A stretch of 64,000 nt of DNA from Campylobacter concisus (lineage in GTDB: Bacteria > Campylobacterota > Campylobacteria > Campylobacterales > Campylobacteraceae), in the NCBI RefSeq assembly GCF_002913045.1, contig NZ_PPAF01000035.1:186001-250000 (forward strand). Reading direction: 5' to 3'. The notes below the pieces were generated by a model. That model did not search any database, was not told the DNA's origin, and was given only the letters and a program-made list of their open reading frames with translations. Both the position numbers and the translations under genes were made by a program. Position 1 is the stretch's first letter; the number at the start of each line of letters is the position of its first letter. Positions 18,615 through 28,132 of the stretch are shown in pieces.

Positions 18615-18974
18615 CTACTTATTTAAAATTTTTAATAACACAACGATATGGCAAAGATTTATATCTTTGCTAGCTGTTAGAAGTGCTATATCGCCATGCT
18701 CTTTTTCTAGTTTTTTTAGCATTTTAAAGCAAGATCGCGCTGTTTCATTATCAAGCTCAAGCTCAAATTTCTCACAAAACTCATCAAACCTAGCTTCTCT
18801 ATCTTCATGAAACCACTCTCTTAAAGTAGTGCTTGGCGTGATATCTTTTAACCAAAGGAAATTTGAAAATATCTCTTTTCTTATGCCTCTTGGATAGAGT
18901 CTATCAACAAAAGCCGCCTTCATATCCAAACTATCATCTTTGATAAAATCATAAATTCTATAAGCTTTAAACAT
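18615..18974 (-). CDS. DUF488 (YeaO-like) protein
   Basis: A 119-residue protein of the DUF488/YeaO family. Conserved pieces visible are FVDRLYPRGIRKE, WLKDITPSTTLREWFHED and LLTASKDINLCHIVVL, in the order of the family. The function is unknown; no enzymatic activity is established for this group that I can name. It lies alone on the minus strand, converging on the pyridoxal kinase with nine bases between stops, and its 5' side faces the prs promoter region. Confidence 0.78.
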   Translation of the reverse strand: MFKAYRIYDFIKDDSLDMKAAFVDRLYPRGIRKEIFSNFLWLKDITPSTTLREWFHEDREARFDEFCEKFELELDNETARSCFKMLKKLEKEHGDIALLTASKDINLCHIVVLLKILNK

Positions 18975-19201
18975 GTTGTGATTGTAATCCTATAATGTTT
19001 ATAAATAAAAAAATATTCTTAGTTATCTTATATTTTTTATACTTGTTTAAATTTTAAGGTTTGTAAAATTAAAGCTCAAATTTTTGATTGCGGCGATAAG
19101 AATTAAACTAGGGCTAGCAAATAGTCCTAAAAAGAATAAATTTAAATTAAAGCTCGTTTCGATAAAATCCCAACATAAAAATCACCAAAAAGGTTATCAT
19201 T

Positions 19202-20128
19202 ATGAGAGGCTATAAAATTTTCTCAGGAACGGCTAATATTGAGCTTTCAAAGAAAATTTCGCAATATCTTTCACTTCCTCTTAGCGAGGCAAGTATAAAA
19301 AGATTTAGCGATGGAGAGATTAGTGTGCAAATCGGCGAGAGCGTGCGCGGAAAAGATGTTTTTGTCATTCAGCCAACATGTGCACCAACAAATACAAATT
19401 TAATGGAGCTACTTATCTTAACTGACGCTTTAAGACGTAGTAGTGCAAGCTCTATAACAGCGATCGTGCCTTACTTTGGCTATGCTAGACAAGATAGAAA
19501 AGCAGCTCCTAGAGTGCCAATCACTGCAAAACTAGTGGCAAACATGATGCAAACAGCAGGTATCGATAGAGTCGTCACTATGGATCTTCACGCAGGACAA
19601 ATTCAAGGATTTTTTGATATTCCGGTTGATAACCTTTATGGAAGTATCATTTTTAATGACTACGTAAGAGCTAAAAATTTACCAAATCCAATCGTTGCAA
19701 GTCCTGATGTAGGCGGCGTGGCTCGTGCTAGAGCCTTGGCTAAAAATCTAAATCTTGATATGGTTATCGTAGATAAGCGCCGCGAAAAAGCAAATGAAAG
19801 CGAAGTAATGAATATAATCGGCGACGTAAACGGCAAAGACGTGATCTTGGTTGATGATATGATCGATACGGCTGGCACGATCGTAAAAGCAGCTGAAATT
19901 TTTAAAGAGCGTGGCGCAACTAGCGTTATGGCGTTTTGCACGCATCCAGTCCTTAGCGGACCGGCTTACGATAGGCTAAGACTGGGCTTTTTGGATGAGT
20001 TAGTGGTAACAGATACAATCCCTCTAGCTGAGGAGCTTCCTTGTATAAAAGTGCTAAGTGCGGCTTCTTTATTTGGCGAAGTGATACGCCGTGTATATCA
20101 CAATGAAAGCGTAAATAGCTTATTTTAA
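19202..20128 (+). CDS. prs: Ribose-phosphate pyrophosphokinase (PRPP synthase)
   Basis: Prs makes PRPP from ribose 5-phosphate and ATP, feeding purine, pyrimidine, histidine, tryptophan and NAD synthesis. Visible motifs are [16 protein letters not shown], the flexible-loop residues ARQDRK near 98, the Mg-binding [11 protein letters not shown] near 130, and the PRPP loop [14 protein letters not shown] near 217. 308 residues is normal. ATG is preceded by AAAAAGGTTATCATT. A TAAAAT box about 35 bases upstream is a plausible promoter. A shared hairpin separates it from the convergent tilS. Confidence 0.96.
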   Translation: MRGYKIFSGTANIELSKKISQYLSLPLSEASIKRFSDGEISVQIGESVRGKDVFVIQPTCAPTNTNLMELLILTDALRRSSASSITAIVPYFGYARQDRKAAPRVPITAKLVANMMQTAGIDRVVTMDLHAGQIQGFFDIPVDNLYGSIIFNDYVRAKNLPNPIVASPDVGGVARARALAKNLNLDMVIVDKRREKANESEVMNIIGDVNGKDVILVDDMIDTAGTIVKAAEIFKERGATSVMAFCTHPVLSGPAYDRLRLGFLDELVVTDTIPLAEELPCIKVLSAASLFGEVIRRVYHNESVNSLF

Positions 20129-20134
20129 TTAATC

Positions 20135-20174
20135 TTGGCTTTTGTTTTGAGTGTTTCAGGCAAAAGCCAAATCT
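20135..20174. terminator. Bidirectional terminator between prs and tilS
   Basis: TTGGCTTTTG at 20135-20144 pairs with CAAAAGCCAA at 20161-20170, ten pairs, around a 16-base loop. It lies between two convergent stop codons. Confidence 0.6.
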
Positions 20175-20175
20175 T

Positions 20176-21165
20176 TCAATATTTATTAGAATTTAATTTT
20201 GATAAATCAAAATTTATAGCAAAAAGATAGCCTCTATTTATAGCTGGAATTTTTAAAATTCTAGCCTTCTCTTTAAAAATTTTTGGCATTATGGCTTTGC
20301 AAAATGGAGTTACTAAAAGGTAAGTGTCTGCGTATCCGACAGCGATCTTGCCACTTAGCACCACGCTTGTTTGCTTTGCTAAATTTGTGCTTAGCTCATC
20401 TTTTTGAGCTTTGCTTAGAAGCACGTTTAACTCTTTTGCTGCCATATCAACGCCTCGTATCACATTACTATCATTTTTTATGATAAAAATTTCATCGCTT
20501 ATTTTTGTGATACTTGGCATTAAAATTTGTCTATCAGCTTCTAAAAACTCAAAGCTCTTTTGCACGCCACTAAAATATCTATCCAAAAATGGCTCACTAA
20601 AATTTAGCCTCATGAAGCTTCTTTTAAACTCGCCTTTTAAATTTGTATCATCGATAAAATAGCGTAAATTTCTCTCATCAAGATAGTTTTGAAGCTCTTT
20701 TTTGCGTAAATTTAAAAGCGGCCTAACTAGCCAAAAGTGCTTTCTCTTTTTAAGCTCGCTCATACCAAAGAGCTCTTTTAGCCCAGCACCCTTACTAAGC
20801 TGCATCAAAAACCACTCAAATTTATCGTCAAACTGATGCGCTAGGATCAAATTTTCGTAGCCAAATTTTTGACAAATTTCGCTAAAAAACTCATATCTTG
20901 CATCACGTGCGAGTTTTTCAAAATTTGACTTATCTAAAAAAACGCTTTTTGTATAAATTTTTTTACCAAATTTATCCGCGAGTTCTTTTGCGCTTTTTAT
21001 CTCGCTTTTACTTTGCTCTCGAACATTGTAATCAACCATTGCTAGATCAAATTTGATCCCAGCCTCTTCTAAAATGTAAAAAAGTGCGGTGCTGTCTATG
21101 CCGTGCGAGAATGCAAGCAGGTTTGCACCTGAGCTTAGCTTTTCTCGTACATTTTGGCTTATCAT
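20176..21165 (-). CDS. tilS: tRNA(Ile)-lysidine synthase
   Basis: TilS adds lysine to C34 of the CAU-anticodon isoleucine tRNA, so that it reads AUA instead of AUG. The N-terminal PP-loop reads [15 protein letters not shown], a variant of the usual SGGxDS. The order [24 protein letters not shown] and RPLL matches the TilS ATPase domain. 329 residues is on the short side but normal for epsilonproteobacteria, which have a reduced C-terminal region. It is the last gene of panC-rimO-tilS; its start overlaps the rimO stop by four bases (ATGA). Confidence 0.92.
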   Translation of the reverse strand: MISQNVREKLSSGANLLAFSHGIDSTALFYILEEAGIKFDLAMVDYNVREQSKSEIKSAKELADKFGKKIYTKSVFLDKSNFEKLARDARYEFFSEICQKFGYENLILAHQFDDKFEWFLMQLSKGAGLKELFGMSELKKRKHFWLVRPLLNLRKKELQNYLDERNLRYFIDDTNLKGEFKRSFMRLNFSEPFLDRYFSGVQKSFEFLEADRQILMPSITKISDEIFIIKNDSNVIRGVDMAAKELNVLLSKAQKDELSTNLAKQTSVVLSGKIAVGYADTYLLVTPFCKAIMPKIFKEKARILKIPAINRGYLFAINFDLSKLNSNKY

Positions 21166-22472
21166 TTTGCTTTTTTGATGATTTTAGCGATCAGCTTTTG
21201 ATCGACCACGTCAGTGACCTCGCAGAGGTAGAGCGAGCCGATCTCAAGCTCTTTTACATCGCTCTCGTTTATTAAAATTTCGCCGTCTATATCTTTATCC
21301 CAGATGTCTTTTTTGGCTGCGTAAAACATCTCGCCCTCGCTGCTTTCGCCCTCAAGAGAAGCATAAATTTGCTTGCCAATCTCTTTTTGCAAGCTCTCAT
21401 TTATCAATTTTTTAGTGATCTTTTCTATCTTATTTAGTCTTTTTGAAATGATTTTGGCTGGGATTTGCTCCATTTCAAAAGAGGCAGTATCTTCCTCTTT
21501 TGAGTAGGCAAAGGCTGAAATTCTATCAAATTTAAACTCTTCTAAAAATTTGCAAAGCTCCTCAAAATCCTCCTCGCTCTCACCAGGGTGTCCCACGATG
21601 ACACCAGTTCGTAAGAATGAATTCTCGGCATTTCTCATTAAATTTAAAAGCTCTTTAATCTTTTTAGCGCCACTTCCACGCTTCATTATCTTTAGCATGT
21701 CTTCGCTGATGTGTTGGATCGGCATGTCAAAGTAGTTGTGAAAGACAGGCGAGGCGATGATGCGCTCAATTAGCTCCTTACTAGTCGTGCTTGGATAGAG
21801 ATAAAGTATCCTGGCACTCCTTACGCCCTTTATCTTTTCTATCTCGTCTATTAAATTTATAAGCCCGTCGCTAACGCCTTGATCGCGCATATATGAGCTT
21901 GAGTCTTGAGATAAAAAGCTAAAGTCGTAGTAGCCTTTTTTGACCAGATTTTTAACCTCATTTACGATGTTTTCAAGCGAGCGCGATTTTAGTTTTCCTT
22001 TAAAAGTTGGAATGGCACAAAAACTACATTTTTGGTTACAGCCCTCTGAAATTTTGATGTAGGCGTGGTAGTTTGAGCCAGTTATCACACGCTCTTCATT
22101 TGCTTGCAGATAAGTTTGCGGGCTAAATAAATTTTGCTTTTTTAAGATGATCTCATCGATCTTGTCATAGTCGGCCACACCGGTAAATAAATCAACTTCA
22201 GGCAGCTCTTTCATAAGCTCATCTTTGTAGCGTTGCATAAGACAGCCAGTCACAACGAGTAATGAGCCATTTTTACGAGCTTCGTGCATCTCAAGTATAG
22301 TTTGTATGCTCTCTTCTTTGGCAGATTTTATAAAGCCACAGGTATTTACGATGATGACGTCGGCATCGCTGATATCGCCAGTTATATCGTAGTTTTGCAA
22401 GCGTCCTAGCATTATTTCTGAATCAACTAAATTTTTATTACAACCAAGTGAAATTAAGTGAAGTTTTGGCAT
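21162..22472 (-). CDS. rimO: Ribosomal protein S12 methylthiotransferase RimO
   Basis: RimO attaches a methylthio group to an aspartate of ribosomal protein S12. It is a methylthiotransferase with two Fe-S clusters: the N-terminal domain starts [15 protein letters not shown], with further cysteines in VNTCGFI and [10 protein letters not shown]; the radical SAM cysteines are CNQKCSFC (CX3CX2C). A C-terminal TRAM domain follows. The NLVDSE signature distinguishes RimO from MiaB, which is also in this window. 436 residues is normal. Two bases separate it from panC, so it is co-transcribed with it. Confidence 0.94.
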   Translation of the reverse strand: MPKLHLISLGCNKNLVDSEIMLGRLQNYDITGDISDADVIIVNTCGFIKSAKEESIQTILEMHEARKNGSLLVVTGCLMQRYKDELMKELPEVDLFTGVADYDKIDEIILKKQNLFSPQTYLQANEERVITGSNYHAYIKISEGCNQKCSFCAIPTFKGKLKSRSLENIVNEVKNLVKKGYYDFSFLSQDSSSYMRDQGVSDGLINLIDEIEKIKGVRSARILYLYPSTTSKELIERIIASPVFHNYFDMPIQHISEDMLKIMKRGSGAKKIKELLNLMRNAENSFLRTGVIVGHPGESEEDFEELCKFLEEFKFDRISAFAYSKEEDTASFEMEQIPAKIISKRLNKIEKITKKLINESLQKEIGKQIYASLEGESSEGEMFYAAKKDIWDKDIDGEILINESDVKELEIGSLYLCEVTDVVDQKLIAKIIKKAK

Positions 22473-22474
22473 TT

Positions 22475-23296
22475 TTAGATCCAGATGTTGTCTATTAGTC
22501 TAGTTTTGCCGACATAAGCCGCTACTAAAATAATGGTATTTTCTTTTTCTATTTTTGAAATCTCGTTTAAATTTCTATCTGTAATAGCGACATAATCAAC
22601 CTTTAACGGCTCTAGCACCTCAAGCATCTTTGTTTTGATCTCACTTGCGTCTTCCTCGCCATTTTGGATCAAATTTTGTGCTTTATTTAGCGATCTTGAA
22701 AGCCTTAGAGCATTACATTTATCTTCGTCGCAGATATAGACGTTTCTACTTGAAAGTGCAAGTCCATCTGGCTCTCTAACGATATCACAAGCCACTAGGC
22801 TGGCATTTATAAAAAATGTCTTTATCATGTTTTGTACTATGATTAGTTGTTGTGTGTCTTTTTTGCCCATGTAAACGCTATTTGCACGAGTTAGGCGAAA
22901 TAGCTTGTTTAGTACCCTTAAGACGCCATCAAAGTGTCCAGGTCTAGTTTTGCCTTCTAAGATGGCTGAAAATTTCTTTGGAGCGACGATTAGAGGTTCA
23001 TCTTCAAAGTAAAGCTCACTAGCATCTGGAATAAAAATAGCACTAACGCCATTTTGCTCACAAATTTTAATGTCATTTTGCTCGTTTCTTGGGTATTTAT
23101 CTAGATCTTCGCCTGGTAAAAATTGTGTTGGATTTACAAAAGTTGAGACGATGCTTATCTCATTTTCGCTCACGCATTTTTTTATAAGGCTAACGTGTCC
23201 GTTATGAAGTGCGCCCATTGTTGGGACAAAACCGATCTTGCCGCTTGCATTTGAGACAAATTCCTCAAGTTCTTTTATAGTTCTTATGATTTGCAT
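22475..23296 (-). CDS. panC: Pantothenate synthetase
   Basis: PanC joins pantoate and beta-alanine with ATP to make pantothenate (vitamin B5, the CoA precursor). It has the nucleotidyltransferase signature [16 protein letters not shown] (HxGH type), then VVSTF-like STFVNPTQF and [15 protein letters not shown], and [15 protein letters not shown], which carries the family's KMSKS-like segment. 273 residues is normal. It is the first gene of the minus-strand unit with rimO and tilS, and diverges from prfB across about 110 bases that should hold both promoters. Confidence 0.95.
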   Translation of the reverse strand: MQIIRTIKELEEFVSNASGKIGFVPTMGALHNGHVSLIKKCVSENEISIVSTFVNPTQFLPGEDLDKYPRNEQNDIKICEQNGVSAIFIPDASELYFEDEPLIVAPKKFSAILEGKTRPGHFDGVLRVLNKLFRLTRANSVYMGKKDTQQLIIVQNMIKTFFINASLVACDIVREPDGLALSSRNVYICDEDKCNALRLSRSLNKAQNLIQNGEEDASEIKTKMLEVLEPLKVDYVAITDRNLNEISKIEKENTIILVAAYVGKTRLIDNIWI

Positions 23297-23417
23297 ATTT
23301 GACTCTTTTTATTTGAAATTTTAACTTGGCATTGTAACAAAAAAGGATTAAAAGGGCGTAAATTTAAAAATGTAAGCAACTTTTGGCTAAAATCGGCAAA
23401 AATTTATGGAGAATAAC

Positions 23418-24518
23418 TTGGATAATTACGAATACAACGAGCTTTTAAAGAAGCTACAAACAAAAGTTGAAAATATAGGCTCTATTGTAAAGCCTGATGA
23501 GATCAAGGCTAGACTTAAAGAGATAGAGGCCACTGAGCAAGACCCTGATTTTTGGCAGGATATCGCTAAGGCTGGTGCTCTAAATAAGGAAAAAACTAAG
23601 ATTTCAAATATGCTTGCAAAATTTAATGACGCTAATCAGGCGGTAAGTGATGCAAAAGAGCTTTTTGAGCTAGCAAATTCCGAAAATGACGAAGAGACTA
23701 TAAATTCTCTTTTTGAAGATGCTAAAAATTTAGATGAAAAGATAGTAAATCTTGAAATTTCTATGCTTTTAAGCGGCGAAGATGACGGCAAAAATGCGAT
23801 CGTATCGATCCATCCTGGAGCTGGTGGCACTGAGAGTAACGACTGGGCTAGCATACTTTATAGGATGTATCTTAGATTTTGTGAGCGCGAGGGCTTTAAG
23901 GTCGAGACTCTTGACTTTCAAGAAGGTGATGAAGCCGGACTAAAGGATGTGAGTTTTATCGTAAAAGGTGAAAATGCTTATGGTTACTTCAAAGCAGAAA
24001 ATGGCATCCACAGACTAGTTCGCACAAGCCCATTTGATAGTGCAGGGCGCCGACATACTAGCTTTTCAAGTGTTATGGTGAGCCCTGAGATAGATGATGA
24101 CATAGAGATCGAGATCGAAGAAAAAGACTTAAAGATAGATACTTATAGAGCAAGCGGTGCAGGCGGTCAGCATGTAAATAAAACAGAATCAGCCATTCGT
24201 ATCACACATTTACCAACTGGTATCGTCGTACAGTGTCAAAACGATCGTAGTCAACATAAAAACAGAGCCACAGCGATGAAAATGCTAAAATCACGCCTTT
24301 ACGAGCTTGAGCTAATGAAACAGCAAGAAGCTAGCAATAGCGTAGAAAAAAGCGAGATCGGCTGGGGGCACCAGATAAGATCATATGTGCTTTTCCCATA
24401 TCAGCAAGTAAAAGACAACCGCAGTGGCGAGGCATACTCACAAACTGATGCGATACTTGATGGCGACATCAAAAAGATGATAGAGGGTGTTTTGATCGCT
24501 CAAAAGGCTGACGCGTAA
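23418..24518 (+). CDS. prfB: Peptide chain release factor 2
   Basis: RF2 reads UGA and UAA stop codons and triggers peptide release. The peptide-anticodon motif SPF ([13 protein letters not shown]) and the catalytic GGQ ([13 protein letters not shown]) are both present. I choose TTG at 23418 ([13 protein letters not shown]) because GGAG at 23408-23411 fits it as ribosome site; an in-frame ATG lies four codons earlier at 23406, but overlaps that GGAG and has no site of its own. There is no in-frame UGA or +1 frameshift site near codon 25, so the autoregulatory frameshift of E. coli prfB is absent here. 366 residues. Confidence 0.94.
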   Translation: MDNYEYNELLKKLQTKVENIGSIVKPDEIKARLKEIEATEQDPDFWQDIAKAGALNKEKTKISNMLAKFNDANQAVSDAKELFELANSENDEETINSLFEDAKNLDEKIVNLEISMLLSGEDDGKNAIVSIHPGAGGTESNDWASILYRMYLRFCEREGFKVETLDFQEGDEAGLKDVSFIVKGENAYGYFKAENGIHRLVRTSPFDSAGRRHTSFSSVMVSPEIDDDIEIEIEEKDLKIDTYRASGAGGQHVNKTESAIRITHLPTGIVVQCQNDRSQHKNRATAMKMLKSRLYELELMKQQEASNSVEKSEIGWGHQIRSYVLFPYQQVKDNRSGEAYSQTDAILDGDIKKMIEGVLIAQKADA

Positions 24519-24528
24519 TAAGTTTACA

Positions 24529-24561
24529 AAAAGAGATGGAAACTAAAATTTCATCTCTTTT
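24529..24561. terminator. Shared hairpin between prfB and the convergent lipoprotein gene
   Basis: AAAAGAGATG at 24529-24538 pairs with CATCTCTTTT at 24552-24561, ten pairs. The right arm lies within the last codons of the minus-strand gene. Confidence 0.45.
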
Positions 24562-25094
24562 AGCTTTGTGCAAGCTTCTTCTTTGCCTTTAAAGCAAGCT
24601 TCATCAAGATAAATTCTCGCTTTTTTATAGTCATTTTTGCCTAGATAGATAAGCCCCAGATCGTAGCTAGCCTCGCTTGAGCCAAGGCTTGTAGCTTTTT
24701 CATAAAAATATATCGCTTTTTCTAAATTTTTGTTTACACCAAGGCCGTACTCGTAGATATATCCGGCACTTCTTAGTCCGTCTATGTTGCCATATCTGCC
24801 AGCTGTTTCAAACCAAAAGAGTGCTCTTAAGATATCTTTGCTAAAGCCTTTGCCGTCACGAAAACAAATTCCAGTTTGCTGCATGGCTAGGACGTTGCCA
24901 TCTTTTGCGTAGTTGTAAAATCTCTTACAAGCCTTTGGATAGTTGCCTTCATTGTATAGATAGATGGCGTCTGCTATTTGCTCGACCTCTGGATCAAGTG
25001 GTGGCTCACTAAGGCCAAAATTTTGTGAAATTTGATCTAACGAACATCCCCAAAATAGTAAAACACTAAACACAAAAATGATAAATTTTTTCAT
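24543..25094 (-). CDS. Sel1-repeat lipoprotein
   Basis: A 183-residue predicted lipoprotein. The signal peptide MKKFIIFVFSVLLFWGC ends in a lipobox with Cys17. The rest is a run of Sel1 (TPR-like) repeats of about 36 residues; the conserved part is visible as ALFWFETAGRYGNIDGLRSAGYIYEYGLG and again in the following repeat. Such proteins are scaffolds for protein contacts at the envelope; the partner is unknown. Unlike the two Sel1 proteins nearby at 26.8-28.1 kb, it lacks regularly spaced cysteine pairs. It is monocistronic and diverges from the gene at 25.2 kb. Confidence 0.78.
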   Translation of the reverse strand: MKKFIIFVFSVLLFWGCSLDQISQNFGLSEPPLDPEVEQIADAIYLYNEGNYPKACKRFYNYAKDGNVLAMQQTGICFRDGKGFSKDILRALFWFETAGRYGNIDGLRSAGYIYEYGLGVNKNLEKAIYFYEKATSLGSSEASYDLGLIYLGKNDYKKARIYLDEACFKGKEEACTKLKEMKF

Positions 25095-25136
25095 ATTTGT
25101 CCTTGAAAATTTAGGCGATTTTATCCAATTTTATCT

Positions 25137-25142
25137 TATAAT
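25137..25142 (+). promoter_or_regulatory. -10 box upstream of the 25.2 kb gene
   Basis: TATAAT 29 bases before the ATG at 25172, with AAAGGAA as ribosome site between. It would drive the hypothetical gene, the flavoenzyme and perhaps the two lipoprotein genes after them. Confidence 0.5.
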
Positions 25143-25171
25143 GCCCGCAAATTTTAAGCAAAAGGAACGAT

Positions 25172-25492
25172 ATGGATCATAATGCACTTTTAATCCAGCT
25201 TGGCTATAACGTCAATGAAACGACCACTGCTCAAATGTGTAGAATTTTAAACAATACTGATGGTCTTTTGCCAAAGAGCATAATTGAACTAAACGATCAT
25301 TTAAAGCCGCATCTTTGTTTTGTGGCGATGAGTGGAAGTGAAGATAGACTAAAGATAAAAAATGTAGCTACCATTAATGAAATAAAAGAGCGAGTTGATG
25401 AGATTATAAAAAACTGGGCTAATAAATATAAAATGGAGCTAAAAAAGATAAATGAAACAACTTATTATTTAATGGGAAAGATAAGGGACTGA
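25172..25492 (+). CDS. Conserved-looking hypothetical protein
   Basis: I do not recognise this 106-residue protein. It is soluble, without signal peptide or membrane helix, with a likely helical N-terminus (MDHNALLIQLGYNVNETT) and a basic, helix-rich C-terminal half. It has a good ribosome site (AAAGGAACGAT) and a clear -10 box. Its stop is two bases before the start of the RclA-like flavoenzyme, so the two are co-transcribed and may act together. The coding signal is convincing; the function is open. Confidence 0.65.
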   Translation: MDHNALLIQLGYNVNETTTAQMCRILNNTDGLLPKSIIELNDHLKPHLCFVAMSGSEDRLKIKNVATINEIKERVDEIIKNWANKYKMELKKINETTYYLMGKIRD

Positions 25493-25494
25493 AA

Positions 25495-26835
25495 ATGAAA
25501 TATGATATTGTAATTATTGGTTTTGGAAAAGCTGGCAAAACGCTAGCGGTTAAAGCTGCCGCACTTGGCAAAAAAGTGGCTCTTGTAGAGAGATCGCCAA
25601 AGATGTATGGAGGCACTTGTATAAATGTTGGCTGCATACCAACCAAACGTCTAATAACAGCCGCTAAAGAGGCAAAATTTGTAAATAATAGCGTTGAAAG
25701 CGAATATTACACGCTTAGTGTGGAAAATAAAAATAAACTAATCTCAGCTTTGAATGCTAAAAACTACGCAATGCTAAATGATAAAGAAAATATCGATGTG
25801 ATCGATGGTGTTGGCTCATTTGCTAGTGAAAATAGTGTCCTTGTAACAACGCCAAGCGGCGAGAAAAAGATAATAGAGGGCGATTTTATTATCATAAATA
25901 GCGGTTCAAAAGAGGCAGATGCTCCTTTTGAGGTTGTAAGCTCAAATGTATTTTCAAGTCAAACCCTACTTGATCTAAAAAATTTACCAAAGCATTTTGT
26001 CATTATCGGTAGTGGTTTTATCGGTATAGAGTTTGCATCAATGTTTGCAAATTTTGGCTCAAAAGTAACTATCATAGGACGTTCAAAACTACTTAAAAAC
26101 GAAGATGATGATATAGCTAATAGCGTAAAAGAAGCTCTTAGAGTCCAAGGCGTTGAAATTTTAGAGGGTTGCGAGATAGAGTGCATTAAAGAAAATGTAT
26201 TAAGTTTCAAGCAAAATGGCGAGCAAAGATGCCTTAGGGCTGATGCATTTTTGATCGCGCTTGGCAGAGTGGCAAATGTGGATGATTTAAATTTAAAAGC
26301 TGCTGGAGTTGAGCTAAATGAAAAAGGCTTTATAAAGACAAATGAAAACCTTCAAACAAATGTGCCAAACATCTATGCGGTAGGCGACGTGCGCGGCGGA
26401 GAGCTTTTTACTTACACTAGTTTAGATGATTTTAGGATAGTTTATTCACAAATTTTTGGTGATAAAAAGAGAAATACTAAAAATAGAAGCATTCACGCAA
26501 ATGTGCTATTTACCGACACTCCGCTAGCAAGAGTTGGAATGAGCGCCAAAGAAGCAAGTAAATTCGGGCTAAATTTTAAAGAGCTAAAGCTTAGCATGGC
26601 AACAGTACCAGGCGCAAAAGTATTAAATCACGATGTAGGCATGCTAAAAGCTATCGTTGATGCGCAAAGTGGCGAAATTTTAGGTGCTAGCTTTCACTGT
26701 ATCTATGCAAATGAGCTGATAAATGAAATCGCAATTGCTATGAATTTAAAAGCAAACGCAAATTTCTTTAAAAATCAAATTTTTACTCATCCAAGCATCA
26801 GTGAAGCACTAAATGACTTATTTGGACAATTTTAA
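25495..26835 (+). CDS. FAD-dependent disulfide oxidoreductase, RclA-like
   Basis: A class I pyridine-nucleotide disulfide oxidoreductase of 446 residues. It has an N-terminal FAD site (IVIIGFGKAGKTLAVKAA), the redox-active pair in GGTCINVGCIPTK (CxxxxC), a central NAD(P)H site (VIIGSGFIGIEFASMFANFG), the second FAD contact IYAVGDVRGG, and a C-terminal dimerisation domain. The closest group I know is RclA/YkgC, a copper-linked protein in E. coli that protects against reactive chlorine. Lipoamide dehydrogenase and mercuric reductase are less likely: no lipoyl-enzyme genes are near and the mercury-binding C-terminal cysteines are absent. It is preceded by a 106-residue unknown and followed by two cysteine-rich lipoproteins. 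Confidence 0.8.
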   Translation: MKYDIVIIGFGKAGKTLAVKAAALGKKVALVERSPKMYGGTCINVGCIPTKRLITAAKEAKFVNNSVESEYYTLSVENKNKLISALNAKNYAMLNDKENIDVIDGVGSFASENSVLVTTPSGEKKIIEGDFIIINSGSKEADAPFEVVSSNVFSSQTLLDLKNLPKHFVIIGSGFIGIEFASMFANFGSKVTIIGRSKLLKNEDDDIANSVKEALRVQGVEILEGCEIECIKENVLSFKQNGEQRCLRADAFLIALGRVANVDDLNLKAAGVELNEKGFIKTNENLQTNVPNIYAVGDVRGGELFTYTSLDDFRIVYSQIFGDKKRNTKNRSIHANVLFTDTPLARVGMSAKEASKFGLNFKELKLSMATVPGAKVLNHDVGMLKAIVDAQSGEILGASFHCIYANELINEIAIAMNLKANANFFKNQIFTHPSISEALNDLFGQF

Positions 26836-26845
26836 AAGGAAAAGA

Positions 26846-27499
26846 ATGAAAAAATATTTATTGCTTTTATCGGCTTTATTTTTCACTGGCTGCTTAAACG
26901 TGATTGGTGTAGGACAAAAACAAGATGATTCGTGGCAGCAACCAAAGGATGAAAAAATAGTGCAAAATAAAGAGCAAATTTCAAGAAATGCGATCGAAAT
27001 TTTAATACCAAAATGCGAAGAAGGCGATGCGGAAGCTTGCAACGATTTGGGTGTAAATTACGAGCTTTTAAAAGAATATGAAAATGCTTTAACAAATTAT
27101 CAAAAAGCTTGCGATGCTAAAGTACAAGTTGGTTGTGCAAATTTGGGCACTCTTTATGAGCTTGGACTCGGAGTTAAAAAAAATCCAAAAAAAGCAATTT
27201 CAATTTATAAAGAAAGTTGCAATGGCGGAGGTATGCAAGCTTGCTATCACTTAGGCAATGCTTACAGAAAAGGCGAAATCGTTAAGAGAGATTATTACTT
27301 AGCAATGCAAGCTTATACAAATGCATGCAATGCTGGCGATTTGCCAAGTTGTGCCAATATCGGAGCGATGTATGAGCTTGGTCTTGGTGTCAATAAAGAC
27401 GAAAAAAGGGCTTATGGAATTTATAAAGTTGCTTGCTTTCGTGGGCTAAGCAAGGCATGCCCGCAGATGAAAAGACTAGGCACAAAGCTAGGAATGTAA
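26846..27499 (+). CDS. Hcp-like cysteine-rich Sel1 lipoprotein
   Basis: A lipoprotein of 217 residues: signal MKKYLLLLSALFFTGC, then five cysteine pairs spaced about 36 residues apart, each of the form C-x(6-7)-C, seen in CEEGDAEAC, CDAKVQVGC, CNGGGMQAC, CNAGDLPSC and CFRGLSKAC. This is the pattern of the Helicobacter cysteine-rich (Hcp) family, in which each Sel1-type repeat is locked by a disulfide. Hcp proteins are secreted or periplasmic; some bind beta-lactams. I start at ATG 26846, with AAAAGGAAAAGA before it, because the longer frame from 26813 would add a non-signal extension overlapping the flavoenzyme. The next gene is a paralogue and begins on the base after the stop. Confidence 0.8.
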   Translation: MKKYLLLLSALFFTGCLNVIGVGQKQDDSWQQPKDEKIVQNKEQISRNAIEILIPKCEEGDAEACNDLGVNYELLKEYENALTNYQKACDAKVQVGCANLGTLYELGLGVKKNPKKAISIYKESCNGGGMQACYHLGNAYRKGEIVKRDYYLAMQAYTNACNAGDLPSCANIGAMYELGLGVNKDEKRAYGIYKVACFRGLSKACPQMKRLGTKLGM

Positions 27500-28123
27500 G
27501 TGAAAAAGGTCTTAAATTTTAGTCTTGTTTTGGCCATGGGTTTTATGCTTAGTGGTTGCTGGTCTTGGCAAAAGATGGTGAGCTTTGGTTTTTGGCAAAG
27601 TGATGAAGAGGCGAGGGCAGAGCGTCTTGAGCTTGAAAAAGAGAAAATGGTGCAAAACTGCGAGAGTGGAAATAATATTGACTGCAACAATTTAGCCGTA
27701 AATTTTAGCAACGAAAAAGACTTTGTAAAGGCAAAAGGCTACTACGAAAAAGCTTGCAATGCTGGGCTTGCTACGGCTTGCTCAAATTTGGGTCAAATCT
27801 ATGAGCAAGGGCTTGTTGATGAACAAAAAGATATGGAAAAGGCTCTAAAACTTTATAAACTAGCTTGTGATAGCGGCGATGGCGTTGGCTGCTATCACGA
27901 GGCTATGGGGCTAAAATCTTACATTGAAAATGAAAATTTAAAAACCCACAAGATAGATAAGAGCAAAGCCGAGGCTAGGGTATTAAGGCTTTTGGCAAAG
28001 AGTTGCGAGCTTGAGTATGCTCAGTCGTGCTTTTTGCTTGCAAAGCTAAGCGGCAATGAAGCAAAGGCAGACGCACTTTACAAAAGAGCCTGCCAACTTG
28101 GTAAGTGTGTGGATAGAAAGTAA
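27500..28123 (+). CDS. Second Hcp-like cysteine-rich Sel1 lipoprotein
   Basis: A 207-residue paralogue of the upstream gene. The signal VKKVLNFSLVLAMGFMLSGC ends in a lipobox. Cysteine pairs follow in CESGNNIDC, CNAGLATAC, CDSGDGVGC and CELEYAQSC, and the protein ends with CQLGKC. GTG start directly follows the previous stop, so expression is coupled. As in the first copy, the cysteines should be oxidised in the periplasm. What it binds is unknown. Downstream lies a decayed acyltransferase locus, so this is probably the end of the intact operon. Confidence 0.76.
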   Translation: MKKVLNFSLVLAMGFMLSGCWSWQKMVSFGFWQSDEEARAERLELEKEKMVQNCESGNNIDCNNLAVNFSNEKDFVKAKGYYEKACNAGLATACSNLGQIYEQGLVDEQKDMEKALKLYKLACDSGDGVGCYHEAMGLKSYIENENLKTHKIDKSKAEARVLRLLAKSCELEYAQSCFLLAKLSGNEAKADALYKRACQLGKCVDRK

Positions 28124-28132
28124 GGGATTAAT

